Origin: Aquabacter sediminis
GTDB lineage: Bacteria > Pseudomonadota > Alphaproteobacteria > Rhizobiales > Xanthobacteraceae
DNA: 64,000 nucleotides
Assembly (NCBI RefSeq): GCF_028863665.1
Contig: NZ_JARBFX010000005.1
Coordinates: forward strand, 248,001-312,000
Reading direction: 5' to 3'
Shown: in pieces, positions 46,502-55,636 of the stretch
Numbering within the stretch: the first letter of the stretch is position 1
Layout of the letters: every line of letters begins with the position of its first letter
Translations under genes and position numbers: made by a program
Notes under the pieces: generated by a model
Database searches by the model: none
What the model was told of the DNA's origin: nothing
The model's input: the letters and a program-made list of their open reading frames with translations, nothing else

Positions 46502-47368
46502 ATGAGCGAGACGCTTGTTCTGCGTCCGGAGATCGTCAATCCGGACACCCCCCTCGGTCATGTGGAAGTGGAAGCCTCCCTATCCCTGTTCGAGCGGATC
46601 TATCGCATCGGCGCGGTGCGCAAGGCCTTCATTCTCATTGTGCTGGCCTTGATCTGGGAAGGCTATGGACGCTGGCTGGGCAACCCGTTGCTCTTTCCCA
46701 CCTTCACCGAAACGCTCAGCGCTTTCTTCGAGAATATCCGCAATGGCGTCATTCCCGCCCGCACTTTGGTGTCGCTGGAAACGCTGCTGATCGGCTATGG
46801 CATCGGCGTGGCGCTCGCCGCCGTGCTCACCACGCTCGCCATCGGCTCGCGGCTGGGAGCGGACCTGCTGGAGGCGCTGACCTCCATGTTCAACCCGCTG
46901 CCCGCCATCGCGCTTCTGCCGCTGGCGCTGATCTGGTTCGGCCTCGGCAAGGGCTCGGTGATCTTCGTTCTCGTGCATTCGGTGCTCTGGGCCATCGCGC
47001 TCAACACCCATTCGGGCTTCCGCGCCGTGTCCAACACGCTGCGCATGGTGGGCCTCAATTACGGCCTGCGGGGCCTGAAGCTGGTGCGCCTGATCCTCAT
47101 CCCCGCCGCCTTCCCGGCCATCCTGACGGGCCTGAAAGTGGGTTGGGCCTTCGCTTGGCGCACGCTCATCGCCGCCGAGCTGGTGTTCGGCGTTTCCTCC
47201 GGCAATGGCGGGCTCGGCTGGTTCATCTTCGAGAACCGCAACCAGCTGGAAACCGCCAACGTCTTTGCCGGCCTCTTCACCGTGATCCTGATCGGCCTCG
47301 TGGTGGAAAACGTGGGCTTTGCCACCATCGAGCGCAAGACCGTGCGCCGCTGGGGCATGCAGCACTGA
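46502..47368 (+). CDS. ABC transporter permease, second SsuC-like system
   Basis: A 288-residue permease with six predicted helices and a longer N-terminal cytoplasmic arm (about 35 residues). The EAA loop is GWAFAWRTLIAAELVFGVSSGNGGLG. It shares FNPLPAIALLPLALIWFGL with FNPLPSVAMLPIALIWFGL in the paralogous permease at 38631. It sits between the ATPase and binding-protein genes. Confidence 0.92.
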   Translation: MSETLVLRPEIVNPDTPLGHVEVEASLSLFERIYRIGAVRKAFILIVLALIWEGYGRWLGNPLLFPTFTETLSAFFENIRNGVIPARTLVSLETLLIGYGIGVALAAVLTTLAIGSRLGADLLEALTSMFNPLPAIALLPLALIWFGLGKGSVIFVLVHSVLWAIALNTHSGFRAVSNTLRMVGLNYGLRGLKLVRLILIPAAFPAILTGLKVGWAFAWRTLIAAELVFGVSSGNGGLGWFIFENRNQLETANVFAGLFTVILIGLVVENVGFATIERKTVRRWGMQH

Positions 47369-47454
47369 CCTTTCAGCACTGACCCCTCACGCATAAGGGC
47401 GCCCCACGCCAAAACCGGGGCGCCCGTCTAAACTCAATAGATTGGGAGGACAAA

Positions 47455-48471
47455 ATGGGCTTCATGAAGCATGTGACCGCCGCCGCCCTCGGCCTTGCCC
47501 TGGTGGCCGGTGGAATGGGCGCGGCCCGCGCCGAGGTCAAGGAAGTCCGCATTTCCAAGGGATACGGCATCCTCTATCTGCCGCTCATCGTCATGGAAGA
47601 CCAGAAGCTGCTGGAAAAGCACGCCGAGAAGGCGGGCCTTGGAGCGGTGAAGGTCAACTGGCTGATGCTGGATGGCGGCAATGTCATCAATGACGCCATG
47701 ATGGCCGGTTCGCTGGATCTGGCCGGCACCGGCGCGCCGGGCTTCATCACGCTGTGGGCCAAGGCCAAGGGCATTCCCAATGTGGAAGTGGTGGGGGTCA
47801 GCGGCCTCAGCTCCACCGCCTTGTGGATGAACTCCAACAACCCCGCCATCCAGTCGCTGAAGGACTTCAAGTCCTCCGACAAGATCGCCCTGCCGGGCAT
47901 CAAGACCTCGCTGTCCGCCGTCATTCTCCAGATGATGGCGGCCCATGAGTTCGGCCCCGCCAATTATGCCAAGCTCGACCCGCTGACCGTGGGCCTGCCC
48001 CATCCCGAGGCGCTGGCCGCGCTGGTGGGCGGCAAGACCGAGATCACCGCCCACTTCACCTCCCCGCCCTTCGCCTATCTGGAGCTGAAGGACCCCAAGG
48101 TGCATCGGGTGGCGAGCTCCGTGGACGTGATCGGCCGCCTCACCATGGACGTGACCTTCGCGCCCAAGCGCTTCGTGGATGCCAATCCGAAGATGGTCCA
48201 GGCTTTCATCGACGCCCTCGACGAGGCCAACGCCCTGATCGAACGCGACAAGCCGCTGGCGGCGGAGATCTATGTGCGCAATTCCAAGGTGAAGACCACC
48301 AAGGAAGAATTCCTGGAGATGCTCCAGGACAAGGACACCTGGTTCTCCACCACCCCCGAAGGCATCATGAAGATCGCCGACTTCATGTACCAGGCGGGCT
48401 CCATCAAGGTGAAGCCGGCCAACTGGACCGACCTCTTCGTGCCCCAGCTGAAGGATCGCAAGGGCAGCTGA
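47455..48471 (+). CDS. ABC transporter binding protein, second SsuA/NMT1-like system
   Basis: A 338-residue periplasmic binding protein with a Sec-type signal (cleaved near ARAEV, residue 26). The fold matches nitrate/sulfonate-type proteins (GYGILYLPLIVMEDQKLLEK; DLAGTGAPGFITLWAKAKG). Last gene of the operon, followed by a terminator. Likely ligand class is the one sensed by the divergent two-component system. No catabolic enzyme is encoded with this transporter. Confidence 0.9.
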   Translation: MGFMKHVTAAALGLALVAGGMGAARAEVKEVRISKGYGILYLPLIVMEDQKLLEKHAEKAGLGAVKVNWLMLDGGNVINDAMMAGSLDLAGTGAPGFITLWAKAKGIPNVEVVGVSGLSSTALWMNSNNPAIQSLKDFKSSDKIALPGIKTSLSAVILQMMAAHEFGPANYAKLDPLTVGLPHPEALAALVGGKTEITAHFTSPPFAYLELKDPKVHRVASSVDVIGRLTMDVTFAPKRFVDANPKMVQAFIDALDEANALIERDKPLAAEIYVRNSKVKTTKEEFLEMLQDKDTWFSTTPEGIMKIADFMYQAGSIKVKPANWTDLFVPQLKDRKGS

Positions 48472-48490
48472 GGCCTTTCCCTCGCACAAG

Positions 48491-48523
48491 AAGGCCGCCG
48501 CCGGGCAACCGGGGCGGCCTTTT
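48491..48523 (+). terminator. Terminator after the second ABC operon
   Basis: aaggccgccgccgg pairs with ccggggcggcctt (one bulge) around gcaa, followed by a short T-run. It also lies at the 3' end of the converging cupin gene. Confidence 0.85.
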
Positions 48524-48527
48524 CGTT

Positions 48528-48926
48528 TCAGGTTCCCAGATACTGCGCCTCGGTGACATGCTCCAGCCAGTCCACCGCCCGCCCGTCCAGGCGCTCCTGG
48601 ATGGCGATGTGGCTCATGGCCGTGTCGGGGGCGGCGCCGTGCCAGTGCTTCTCGCCGGGCGGGAACCACACCACGTCGCCGGGCCGCAATTCCACGATCG
48701 GCCCGCCCTCCCGCTGCGCGCGCCCGAAGCCAGTGGTGATGATGAGCGTCTGGCCCAGCGGATGGGTGTGCCAGGCGGTGCGGGCGCCGGGCTCGAAGGT
48801 CACCAGCGTCCCCGCCACGCGGGCCGGCGCATCCGGCTGGAACAGGGGATCCTGGCGCACCGTGCCGGTGAAATAGTCCGCGGACGGCGTGAGCGAGGGC
48901 CGTTCGCCCGCATGCGTGATGTCCAT
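48528..48926 (-). CDS. Single-domain cupin protein
   Basis: A 132-residue cupin_2 protein. Motif 1 is [20 protein letters not shown] (metal-binding His pair) and motif 2 is [19 protein letters not shown]. It resembles manganese-dependent cupins annotated as hydroxynitrile-lyase-like or quercetin-type enzymes. The start is the ATG at 48926, which has GGAGAGGGTGGG upstream; the frame runs far beyond (to 49970) as shadow of the opposite gene. Divergent from the nitronate monooxygenase gene. Function uncertain. Confidence 0.83.
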   Translation of the reverse strand: MDITHAGERPSLTPSADYFTGTVRQDPLFQPDAPARVAGTLVTFEPGARTAWHTHPLGQTLIITTGFGRAQREGGPIVELRPGDVVWFPPGEKHWHGAAPDTAMSHIAIQERLDGRAVDWLEHVTEAQYLGT

Positions 48927-49037
48927 CCCACCCTCTCCTTCATTTTGCCTTCCCCACACATAGACGCGAACCGCCGTCCCTGGCAGGGGGCAGGGCGGCG
49001 CGCTTGGTGTAAGGTGCGCCGAAAAAGGGGAGGCCCC

Positions 49038-50093
49038 ATGCCCGCCGATCACCGCATCACCGATCTGTTCGGTATCCAATTGCCCGTCATCCAGGCCCCC
49101 ATGGCCGGCTCTTCCACCCCCGACATGGCGGTGGCGGTAGCGGAGGCCGGCGGGCTCGGCTCGCTGCCCTCGGCCCAATACGCCGTGCCCCAGCTGCGCG
49201 AGGCGATCCTGGGAATCCGTGCCCGCACGGACCGGCCGCTGAATGTGAACTTCTTCTGCCATGCCAACCCGGCCGAGGACCCCGCCGCCCAGGCCGCCTG
49301 GCGGGCGCGGCTCCAGCCTTTTTATGACGAAGCCGGCCTTTCTGACCTCGTGCCCCCCGCCGGCCCCGGCCGCGCGCCGTTCGATGACGCCTTCTGCGCG
49401 GTGGTGGAGGAGTTGCGGCCGGAGGTTGTGAGCTTCCATTTCGGCCTGCCGTCGTCGCACCTCCTGGACCGGGTGCGGCGGACGGGCGCGCGGATCCTGT
49501 CCTCCGCCACCACGGTGCGCGAGGCCATCTGGCTGGAGAGCCAAGGCGTGGATGCCGTCATCGCCATGGGCGCCGAGGCGGGTGGGCATCGGGGCAATTT
49601 CCTCACCCACGACATGGCCGGCCAGGTGGGAACCATGGCCCTGGTGCCGCAGGTGGTGGATGCGGTCTCCGTGCCTGTGATCGCCGCCGGCGGCATCGCC
49701 GACAAAAGGGGCGTCGCGGCGGCCTTTGCGCTGGGCGCTTCCGCCGTGCAGGTGGGCACCGCCTATCTCTTCACCCGCGAGGCCAATGTGAACGCGCTCT
49801 ATCGCGCGGCGCTGGAGGGCGCGGCGGGGGATGAGACGGCGCTCACCAATCTCTTCACCGGCCGTCCCGCACGCGGCATCCTCAACCGCCTGATGCGCGA
49901 GGTGGGGCCTCTCAGCACCCATGCGCCCGCCTTCCCGACGGCGGGCGGCATGCTGGCGCCCTTGCGGCAAGCGGCCGAAGCCAAGGGCGCGGCAGACTTC
50001 ACCAATCTGTGGGCGGGACAGGCGGTGGCGGTCAGCCGCATCGCCAGCGCGGCGGACCTCACGCGAGAGCTGGCCGCCGGTGTGCCGGACTGA
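49038..50093 (+). CDS. Nitronate monooxygenase (2-nitropropane dioxygenase family)
   Basis: A 351-residue FMN-dependent TIM-barrel enzyme that oxidises alkyl nitronates to carbonyl compounds and nitrite. [20 protein letters not shown] (about 14-33), AEAGGHRG with the active-site His region near 180, and [15 protein letters not shown] with the phosphate-binding [14 protein letters not shown] are diagnostic. The ATG at 49038 has GGGGAGG upstream. It converges on the Ldh-type gene with only three bases between stops. Confidence 0.9.
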   Translation: MPADHRITDLFGIQLPVIQAPMAGSSTPDMAVAVAEAGGLGSLPSAQYAVPQLREAILGIRARTDRPLNVNFFCHANPAEDPAAQAAWRARLQPFYDEAGLSDLVPPAGPGRAPFDDAFCAVVEELRPEVVSFHFGLPSSHLLDRVRRTGARILSSATTVREAIWLESQGVDAVIAMGAEAGGHRGNFLTHDMAGQVGTMALVPQVVDAVSVPVIAAGGIADKRGVAAAFALGASAVQVGTAYLFTREANVNALYRAALEGAAGDETALTNLFTGRPARGILNRLMREVGPLSTHAPAFPTAGGMLAPLRQAAEAKGAADFTNLWAGQAVAVSRIASAADLTRELAAGVPD

Positions 50094-50096
50094 TCC

Positions 50097-51092
50097 TTAG
50101 CCGGGCACGCCGGCCGCAAAGCCTTCCAACTGCCGCACCAGCAGGTCGGGCACCTCGATCGTTCCGGCCGCGCGGCGTTCCTCCCGCAGGCGCCGTGAGC
50201 CGTCGAAGGGCATGCGCACGGGTCCGCCGCCCGCCACCGGGCGGGTGGCGCGCACCGCCTCCCCATAGGCCGAGGCGTTGCGGCGGAACGTGTCCGCATC
50301 GCCCAGGAGGTCCGGCTTGAGGGTGATGATGACCATGCCGAAATCCGCCAGTTCCGGCGGGATGGTCGGCGAGCCCGCCAGCAATCCAAGCAGATGCACC
50401 ACGATGGCGAGGCCCGATCCCTTCGGCCCGCCCCAGGCGGCAAACGCGCCGGCCAGGGCTGCGGCGGGGTCGCGGGTGGGCGCGCCATCGGGACCATAGG
50501 CGACGCCCTCGGGCAATTCGTGGCCAAGGCGCTTCGCCAGGGTGACTTCCGCATGGATGATGGCGGACGTGCCGATGTCCCAGATCACCGGCGCGTCCGC
50601 CGTGGGAAAGCCGAAGCACATGGGATTGGTGCCGAACCGCCCCTCCGTGCCGCCATAGGGCGCCACCCAGGGTGAGGCGTTCGAGGCGATCATGCTCACG
50701 AGGCCACGGGCGGCGGCCATTTCGGCATAATAGGAGAGCATGCCCGTGTACCAGGTTCGGCAGGCGCCCACCACCGCGATGCCGGCAGCGTCCGCCTTCT
50801 CGATGGCCATCTCCATGGCCCGATGCGCCACCAGATAGCCGATCTGGTCGCCGCCATCGAGGCGGGCGGAGACGGGCGTCTCATGGAGGACGCGGATGGG
50901 CTCGCGCGGCCTGGTGGTGCGCTGGAAGCGCTCGGCCACCGAGACGGCGCGGGCGAGGCCGCCATAATCGAGGCCCCGCAATTCGCAATCCATCAGATGG
51001 TCGGCAATGAGCGCCGCCTCCGCCGGGCTATGCCCGAAGGCTTCGATGACCCGCTCCGCGAGGCGCCGGGCTTCGTCGAGGGTGAGGCGCAT
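50097..51092 (-). CDS. Ldh/YlbC-type malate/lactate dehydrogenase-family oxidoreductase
   Basis: A 331-residue NAD(P)-dependent oxidoreductase of the type-2 malate/L-lactate dehydrogenase family (also includes ureidoglycolate and imine reductases). Visible family segments are LDYGGLARAVSVAERF, GYLVAHRAMEMAIEKA, FGTNPMCFGFPTADAPVIWD and GPKGSGLAIVVHLLGLLAG. The start is the ATG at 51092 with AGGAG upstream; the frame to 51314 is REP-repeat shadow. Last gene of the ten-gene minus-strand block. The substrate is probably a 2-hydroxy or 2-oxo acid from the same pathway. Confidence 0.87.
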   Translation of the reverse strand: MRLTLDEARRLAERVIEAFGHSPAEAALIADHLMDCELRGLDYGGLARAVSVAERFQRTTRPREPIRVLHETPVSARLDGGDQIGYLVAHRAMEMAIEKADAAGIAVVGACRTWYTGMLSYYAEMAAARGLVSMIASNASPWVAPYGGTEGRFGTNPMCFGFPTADAPVIWDIGTSAIIHAEVTLAKRLGHELPEGVAYGPDGAPTRDPAAALAGAFAAWGGPKGSGLAIVVHLLGLLAGSPTIPPELADFGMVIITLKPDLLGDADTFRRNASAYGEAVRATRPVAGGGPVRMPFDGSRRLREERRAAGTIEVPDLLVRQLEGFAAGVPG

Positions 51093-51190
51093 GGCGGTTG
51101 CTCCTGGTGTTTGGGGGGCGGATGGAAGGCGGCGGGCGCGCGGCGGCCGGCGCGGACACCCGGACGCATGGCTGTCGCGCCCCCTCCGCT

Positions 51191-51299
51191 CGTCAGGCCC
51201 GGCCTTGTGCCGGGCATCCACGGGGTGGGGCCGGGCGGGCCGCAGTCGGTTCCGCGAACGGCGGGGCGTGGATGGCCGGGATAAACCCGGCCATAACGG
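51191..51299. repeat. REP-like pair A (two inverted palindromic elements)
   Basis: Two copies in opposite orientation, 51191-51223 and 51267-51299, of an element whose core is TGCCCGGGCTTGTCCCGGGC in its best form (see pair B), ending in ATCCACG. Each copy folds on itself. The spacer 51093-51357 holds nothing else recognisable. Confidence 0.85.
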
Positions 51300-51357
51300 C
51301 GGCCTCAGGTGCAATGGAGGCGCTTAGCATGCAGCCTTGGCCGCCGCGGCGTTGGCC

Positions 51358-51753
51358 TCAGCCCCCCGCCGCTTCCTTTTCCACCTCGTTGAAGGCTTCC
51401 TGCGCGGTGCGGAAGGAATCCACGCCCGCCGGAATGCCGCAATAGATGGCCACCTGGAGCAGCACCTCGCGGATCTCCGCCTTGGACACGCCATTCTTCA
51501 GCGCGCCCTTCACATGCATCTTCAGTTCGTGATTGCGGTTGATGGCGCCGAGAATGGCGAGGTTCAGCATGGAGCGCGTCTTGCGCGGCAACTGGTCCTC
51601 GCGGCCCCACAGCCAGCCCCAGCAATATTCCGTCGTCAATTCCTGCATGGGGCGGTTGAATTCGGTGGCGTTGTTGAGCGAGCGCTCCACGAATTCCTTG
51701 CCGAGCACATCCTTGCGAATGGAGAGGCCGCGCTCGAAGACGTCGTTGGTCAT
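51358..51753 (-). CDS. Carboxymuconolactone decarboxylase-family protein (PcaC-like)
   Basis: A 131-residue all-helical protein of the PcaC type. LNNATEFNRPMQELTTEYCWG and RSMLNLAILGAINRNHELKMHVKGALKNG match 4-carboxymuconolactone decarboxylases, with His and Glu at the expected places (ELKMHVKGAL). It lacks the CxxC of AhpD-type paralogues such as the one at 22768. In this operon it may decarboxylate a lactone intermediate, but no other protocatechuate-pathway gene is near, so the exact role is open. Confidence 0.85.
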   Translation of the reverse strand: MTNDVFERGLSIRKDVLGKEFVERSLNNATEFNRPMQELTTEYCWGWLWGREDQLPRKTRSMLNLAILGAINRNHELKMHVKGALKNGVSKAEIREVLLQVAIYCGIPAGVDSFRTAQEAFNEVEKEAAGG

Positions 51754-51918
51754 GGTGGTCCTTCCTGGCTTTCAAGGGTGAAAAGCGGCCCGGCGCGCTT
51801 GCGCCGGGCCGGAGGGGGAGCGGGGCCGGCGCGAGGGCGGATCCGCTCGGGAAAGGCCGGGTTCTCTGGTCCTGGCCTGGTGTGTCGGGGGCGCGTTGAG
51901 GCGCCTCAAAAAGCTTTC

Positions 51919-52050
51919 CGTCATGCCCGGGCTTGTCCCGGGCATCCACGCGGCGCCGCCTGGAGGGGCGCCGCAGGCCTGTTCTTGTTCTGATTGTCCG
52001 TTTCTTGTGACACGCCCCGTGGATGGCCGGGACAAGCCCGGCCATGACGG
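51919..52050. repeat. REP-like pair B
   Basis: Copies 51919-51950 and 52018-52050 in opposite orientation; the best-conserved pair. Each has a TGCCCGGG/CCCGGGCA stem with a CTTGT loop. The whole gene-free stretch 51754-52099 consists of this pair and unremarkable GC-rich DNA. Confidence 0.9.
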
Positions 52051-52099
52051 TTGTGAAGCGTATTTCTGCTTGGCGAAGCCTTGGGCTTAAGCCTTGCGA

Positions 52100-53392
52100 T
52101 TACTTTTTCGGCCAGAAGGGCTCGGCCACCGCCAGGTCCTTCGGGAAGACGGTGACGGGGATGCCGTTCTGCCACTGCACGACCGTCATCTGCGCATCGA
52201 CGCGCCGGCCCTTCTCATCGAACTTGATGATGCCGCCGGGATAGTATTTGGACGGCCCGCCATCCATGGTGCGCAGGGCGTCGGCCACCGCCACCTTGTC
52301 GGCCTTGCCGGCCTTTTCCAGGGCGTCCTTGATGACCCACATGTCGCCATAGGTGGAGATGGCGTTCTGCGTCATCCAGGGCTCCTTGTAGCGGGCGTTC
52401 AGCTCCTTCACGAGCGCCTCGTGGCCCTTGGTGGTCCAGGACCCCACGCAGGTCAGAAGCCCCTGCAGCAATTGCGGATTGATGGTCTGCAGGATGTCCG
52501 GCTCGGCGATGGCGATGCCGAACGAGATGGTGGGAATGCGGCCCTGGCCGAGGCCGAACTCGTTCATCTTTTCCAGCACCAGCTTGGCGTCGGAAATGAC
52601 GGTGGGCAGGAAGAAGAGCAGGTCCGGCCGTGTGGAGCGCACCTTCTGGATCAGGGGGGTCGCGTCCGACAAGGGAGGCGTGAAGGTCTCGTCCATGACG
52701 AGCTCCAGCCCCAGCTCCTTCAAGAGGCCCTCGCGCATGGGCTTCACGGAGGCGATGGAGGCGCCGGTATTGTCGGTGATGATGGCCACCGTCTTCGGCC
52801 GCTTGCCGGAGGCGTCCTCGGCGAGCTTCATGATCAGCGGCAAGGCCTGGCGCGCCTGCGAGGCGGCGGTGGCCGAGGTCTGGAACACATAATGGAAGCC
52901 GCGGTCGGTGATGAGGTCGGAATAGGAGAGCGTCAGCATGGGCAGCTGCGCGCGCTCGGTGACCTCGGTGGCCGCCAGCGTGAAGGAGGACAGGTAGGCG
53001 CCGGTGGCGGCGACGAGGTCCGGCTCCTGCGCCACCATGCGCTGGGCGGCATTCTTGGCCTTCTCCGTGGTGTCGCCGGAATCCAGCACCACCAGCTTCA
53101 GCTTGGCGCCGCCCAGCGCCTTGACGCCGCCGGCCGCATTGATGTGGTCCACCGCCATTTCGGCGCCCATCTTCATGACATTGCCGGGGCGGGCATAAAG
53201 GCCCGACAGCGGCACCAGCAGGCCCACCTTCACTTCCTGCGGCTGGCCGGTGGCGGGGGCGGCGGCACTGCCTTGCGCGGGGGCGGGGGCGGGGCTCGCG
53301 CCCTGCGCCAGCGCACCGCCCGCCGCCAGCGTCGAGGCCACCGCCGCGAGCATGGTCCGGCGCGTCAGCGCGCGCGTCCAGGTCTCTTTCAT
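52100..53392 (-). CDS. Branched-chain amino-acid type ABC binding protein, copy 2
   Basis: A 430-residue LivK-like periplasmic binding protein. A Tat-type signal (TRRTMLAAVAS) is followed by an Ala/Pro linker and the Peripla_BP_6 fold (VKVGLLVPLSGLYARPGNVM). It is a tandem duplicate of the next gene upstream (53622-54866): long stretches are shared, such as GGVKALGGAKLKLV, KAKNAAQRMVAQE and MDGGPSKYYPGGI. The two C-termini are nearly identical (FWPKK end). A REP pair separates the copies. Differences in the binding lobe suggest a related but distinct ligand. Confidence 0.9.
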   Translation of the reverse strand: MKETWTRALTRRTMLAAVASTLAAGGALAQGASPAPAPAQGSAAAPATGQPQEVKVGLLVPLSGLYARPGNVMKMGAEMAVDHINAAGGVKALGGAKLKLVVLDSGDTTEKAKNAAQRMVAQEPDLVAATGAYLSSFTLAATEVTERAQLPMLTLSYSDLITDRGFHYVFQTSATAASQARQALPLIMKLAEDASGKRPKTVAIITDNTGASIASVKPMREGLLKELGLELVMDETFTPPLSDATPLIQKVRSTRPDLLFFLPTVISDAKLVLEKMNEFGLGQGRIPTISFGIAIAEPDILQTINPQLLQGLLTCVGSWTTKGHEALVKELNARYKEPWMTQNAISTYGDMWVIKDALEKAGKADKVAVADALRTMDGGPSKYYPGGIIKFDEKGRRVDAQMTVVQWQNGIPVTVFPKDLAVAEPFWPKK

Positions 53393-53502
53393 GGTTGTTC
53401 CTCCCTTATGTTTGTTGAGATTTATTTGGTTTTGTTTTTTGGCGTCTTGTCGTCAGATGTTCAGTGTTCATTGCGATCTCTTCGCAAGCTCTGAAATGCT
53501 GG

Positions 53503-53597
53503 CGTCATGCTCGGGCTCGTCCCGGGCATCCACGGGGACCCCGGCGGGGGTCCCAGCGGTGAGGCGGGGATACCCGGGACAAGCCCGGGTATGACGG
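53503..53597. repeat. REP-like pair C
   Basis: Copies 53503-53534 and 53565-53597 in opposite orientation, between the two LivK-like genes. Same consensus as pairs A and B, with ATACCC replacing ATGCCC in the second copy. Confidence 0.9.
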
Positions 53598-53621
53598 TCC
53601 AAAGGCGCGCGCGCCGGCCGG

Positions 53622-54866
53622 TCACTTCTTCGGCCAGAAGGGCGGGGCGACCGCCAGCGCCTCCGGGAAGACGGTGACGGGAATGCCGTTCTGCCACTGC
53701 ACCACCACCACGCCCGCGCCGATGCGCCGGCCCTTGTCGTCGAACTTCAGGATGCCACCGGGATAGTATTTGGAGGGGCCGCCATCCATGGTGCGCAGGG
53801 CGTTGGCCACCGCTTCCTTGTCGGCCTTGCCGGACTGTTCCAGCGCATCCTTGATGAGCCACATGTCGCCATAAGTCGAGACCACGTTCTGCGTCATCCA
53901 GGGCTCGTTATACTTGGCCTTCAACTCGGCCATGAGCTTTTCCTGGCCCTTCACGCCCCAATTGGCGACGATGGTCATGATGCCCTGCACCACTTCCGGG
54001 CTCACCGACTGGAGCATGTCGGGCTCGGCGATGGTGATGGAGAAGGAGATGGTGGGCACCTTGCCCTGTCCGAGGCCGAATTCGTTCAGCTTTTCAAGAC
54101 CGAGCTTGGCATCCGAAATGGCGTTGGGCATGAAGAAGAAGAGGTCCGGCCGGGTGGAGCGGACCTTCTGGATGATGGGGGTGGCATCCGCCAGCGGCGG
54201 GGTCCACACCTCGTCCATCACCAGCTCCAGGCCGAGCTGGGGAAACAGCTTTTCCTTCAGGGCCTTGGCGGTGGCGATGGAGGTGCCCGTATTGTCCATG
54301 GCGATGGCCACCGTCTTCGGCTTCTTGCCGGAGGCCTTCTCCGCCAGCTTCATCAGCTCCGGCAGGCCCTGCATGGACTGGGAGGAAGCCGTGGCGGCGG
54401 TCTGGAAGATGTACTTGAACCCCCGGTCGGTGAGCAGGTCCGAATAGGACAGCGTCAGTAATGGCAGGCCGGCGCGCTCGGTGACTTCGCTCACCGCCAA
54501 GGTGAACGAGGACAAATACGAGCCGGTGGCGGCAACGAGGTCCGTCTCCTGCGCCACCATGCGCTGGGCGGCATTCTTGGCCTTCTCCACCGTGTCGCCG
54601 CAATCGATGGGAACGAGCTTCAGCTTCGCCCCGCCCAGCGCCTTGACGCCGCCCGCCGCATTGATGTCGGCGACCCCAAGCTCGGCTCCCATCTTCATCA
54701 CCGCGCCGGGCCGGGCATAAAGGCCGGACAGCGGGACGATGAGCCCGACCTTGACCTCGGCCGGAGATCCCTGCGCCATGGCGCGGGTGGAGAGCGCGAG
54801 ACCGGTGGCCGCCGCCCCGCCGACGAAGGCGCGGCGGGTCAGCGCGGAAAAGAGGTCTTCGTCCAT
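53622..54866 (-). CDS. Branched-chain amino-acid type ABC binding protein, copy 1
   Basis: A 414-residue LivK-like binding protein with a Tat-type signal (LTRRAFVGGAAATG) and the Peripla_BP_6 fold (VKVGLIVPLSGLYARPGAVM). A paralogue of the gene that follows it. It lies 62 bases after livF and is probably the original partner of LivHMGF. One cysteine in the mature part (PIDCGDTVEK) is absent from copy 2. Such systems often carry aromatic or other organic acids and not only leucine-type amino acids. Confidence 0.9.
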   Translation of the reverse strand: MDEDLFSALTRRAFVGGAAATGLALSTRAMAQGSPAEVKVGLIVPLSGLYARPGAVMKMGAELGVADINAAGGVKALGGAKLKLVPIDCGDTVEKAKNAAQRMVAQETDLVAATGSYLSSFTLAVSEVTERAGLPLLTLSYSDLLTDRGFKYIFQTAATASSQSMQGLPELMKLAEKASGKKPKTVAIAMDNTGTSIATAKALKEKLFPQLGLELVMDEVWTPPLADATPIIQKVRSTRPDLFFFMPNAISDAKLGLEKLNEFGLGQGKVPTISFSITIAEPDMLQSVSPEVVQGIMTIVANWGVKGQEKLMAELKAKYNEPWMTQNVVSTYGDMWLIKDALEQSGKADKEAVANALRTMDGGPSKYYPGGILKFDDKGRRIGAGVVVVQWQNGIPVTVFPEALAVAPPFWPKK

Positions 54867-54928
54867 GTTATTCCTCCCTAGATCATGTGTTCCTCGGCCT
54901 TGTTCCGGCCGTGTTCGGAGCGTGTTCG

Positions 54929-55636
54929 CTACATGCCGAGATAGGCCTGGCGCACCCGGTCATCGGCCCGGAGCGTGGCGTTGGAGCCGGACAGCACCAC
55001 CCGCCCGGCTTCCAACACATAGCCTTGGTCGGCCGACTCCAGTGCCTCCGCAACCCGTTGTTCAACCAATAGAATCGTCAGGTTCGTCTCGCGGCGGATC
55101 TCGATCAGCTTGTCGAAGATGAAGTCCGCAATGGCCGGCGCGAGGCCCATGGAGGGCTCGTCCAGCATCAGGAGCTTGGGCGCCGAGGCGATGCCCCGGC
55201 CGATGGCCACCATCTGCTGCTCGCCGCCCGAAAGGGTGCCCGCAAACTGCTCTGATCTTTCCTTAAGCACTGGCATCAAAGAGAAAATCAGGTCGAGATT
55301 GCGCTTGAAACTGCGTCTTCCGGCCTCGGTGAAGGCCCCCATTTCGAGATTCTCCATCACCGAAAGGGAGGGGAAAACCTGTCGCCCCTCCGGCACATGG
55401 GCGATGCCCAGGTGCGGCCGCTCGTGGGGAGGAACCTTGGCAAGGTCCCGCCCCTCGAAGCGGATGGCGCCGGCGCTGGGCGCTACCACTCCCGATATGG
55501 TCTTGAAAAGCGTGGACTTTCCCGCCCCGTTCGGGCCGACAATGGCGACGAACTGGTTCGCCTCCACGCGGATCGACACGTCTTTCAGGACCGGAACGAC
55601 GGAATATCCCGCGCAAATCCCCTCAAGCGTGAGCAT
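54929..55636 (-). CDS. livF: Branched-chain amino-acid type ABC ATPase LivF
   Basis: A 235-residue ATPase. Walker A VGPNGAGKST, signature LSGGEQQMVAIGRGI, Walker B KLLMLDEPSMGLAP and LVEQRVAEALESAD are typical of LivF. Its ATG lies inside the last codons of the fused permease-ATPase gene (14-base overlap), so the two ATPase parts should be made in equal amounts. Confidence 0.94.
   Translation of the reverse strand: MLTLEGICAGYSVVPVLKDVSIRVEANQFVAIVGPNGAGKSTLFKTISGVVAPSAGAIRFEGRDLAKVPPHERPHLGIAHVPEGRQVFPSLSVMENLEMGAFTEAGRRSFKRNLDLIFSLMPVLKERSEQFAGTLSGGEQQMVAIGRGIASAPKLLMLDEPSMGLAPAIADFIFDKLIEIRRETNLTILLVEQRVAEALESADQGYVLEAGRVVLSGSNATLRADDRVRQAYLGM

Noticed and set aside
51191-53597. CRISPR-like reading of the repeated elements
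   Set aside because: The elements are inverted pairs with different spacer lengths and no cas genes; they fit REP-type repeats.
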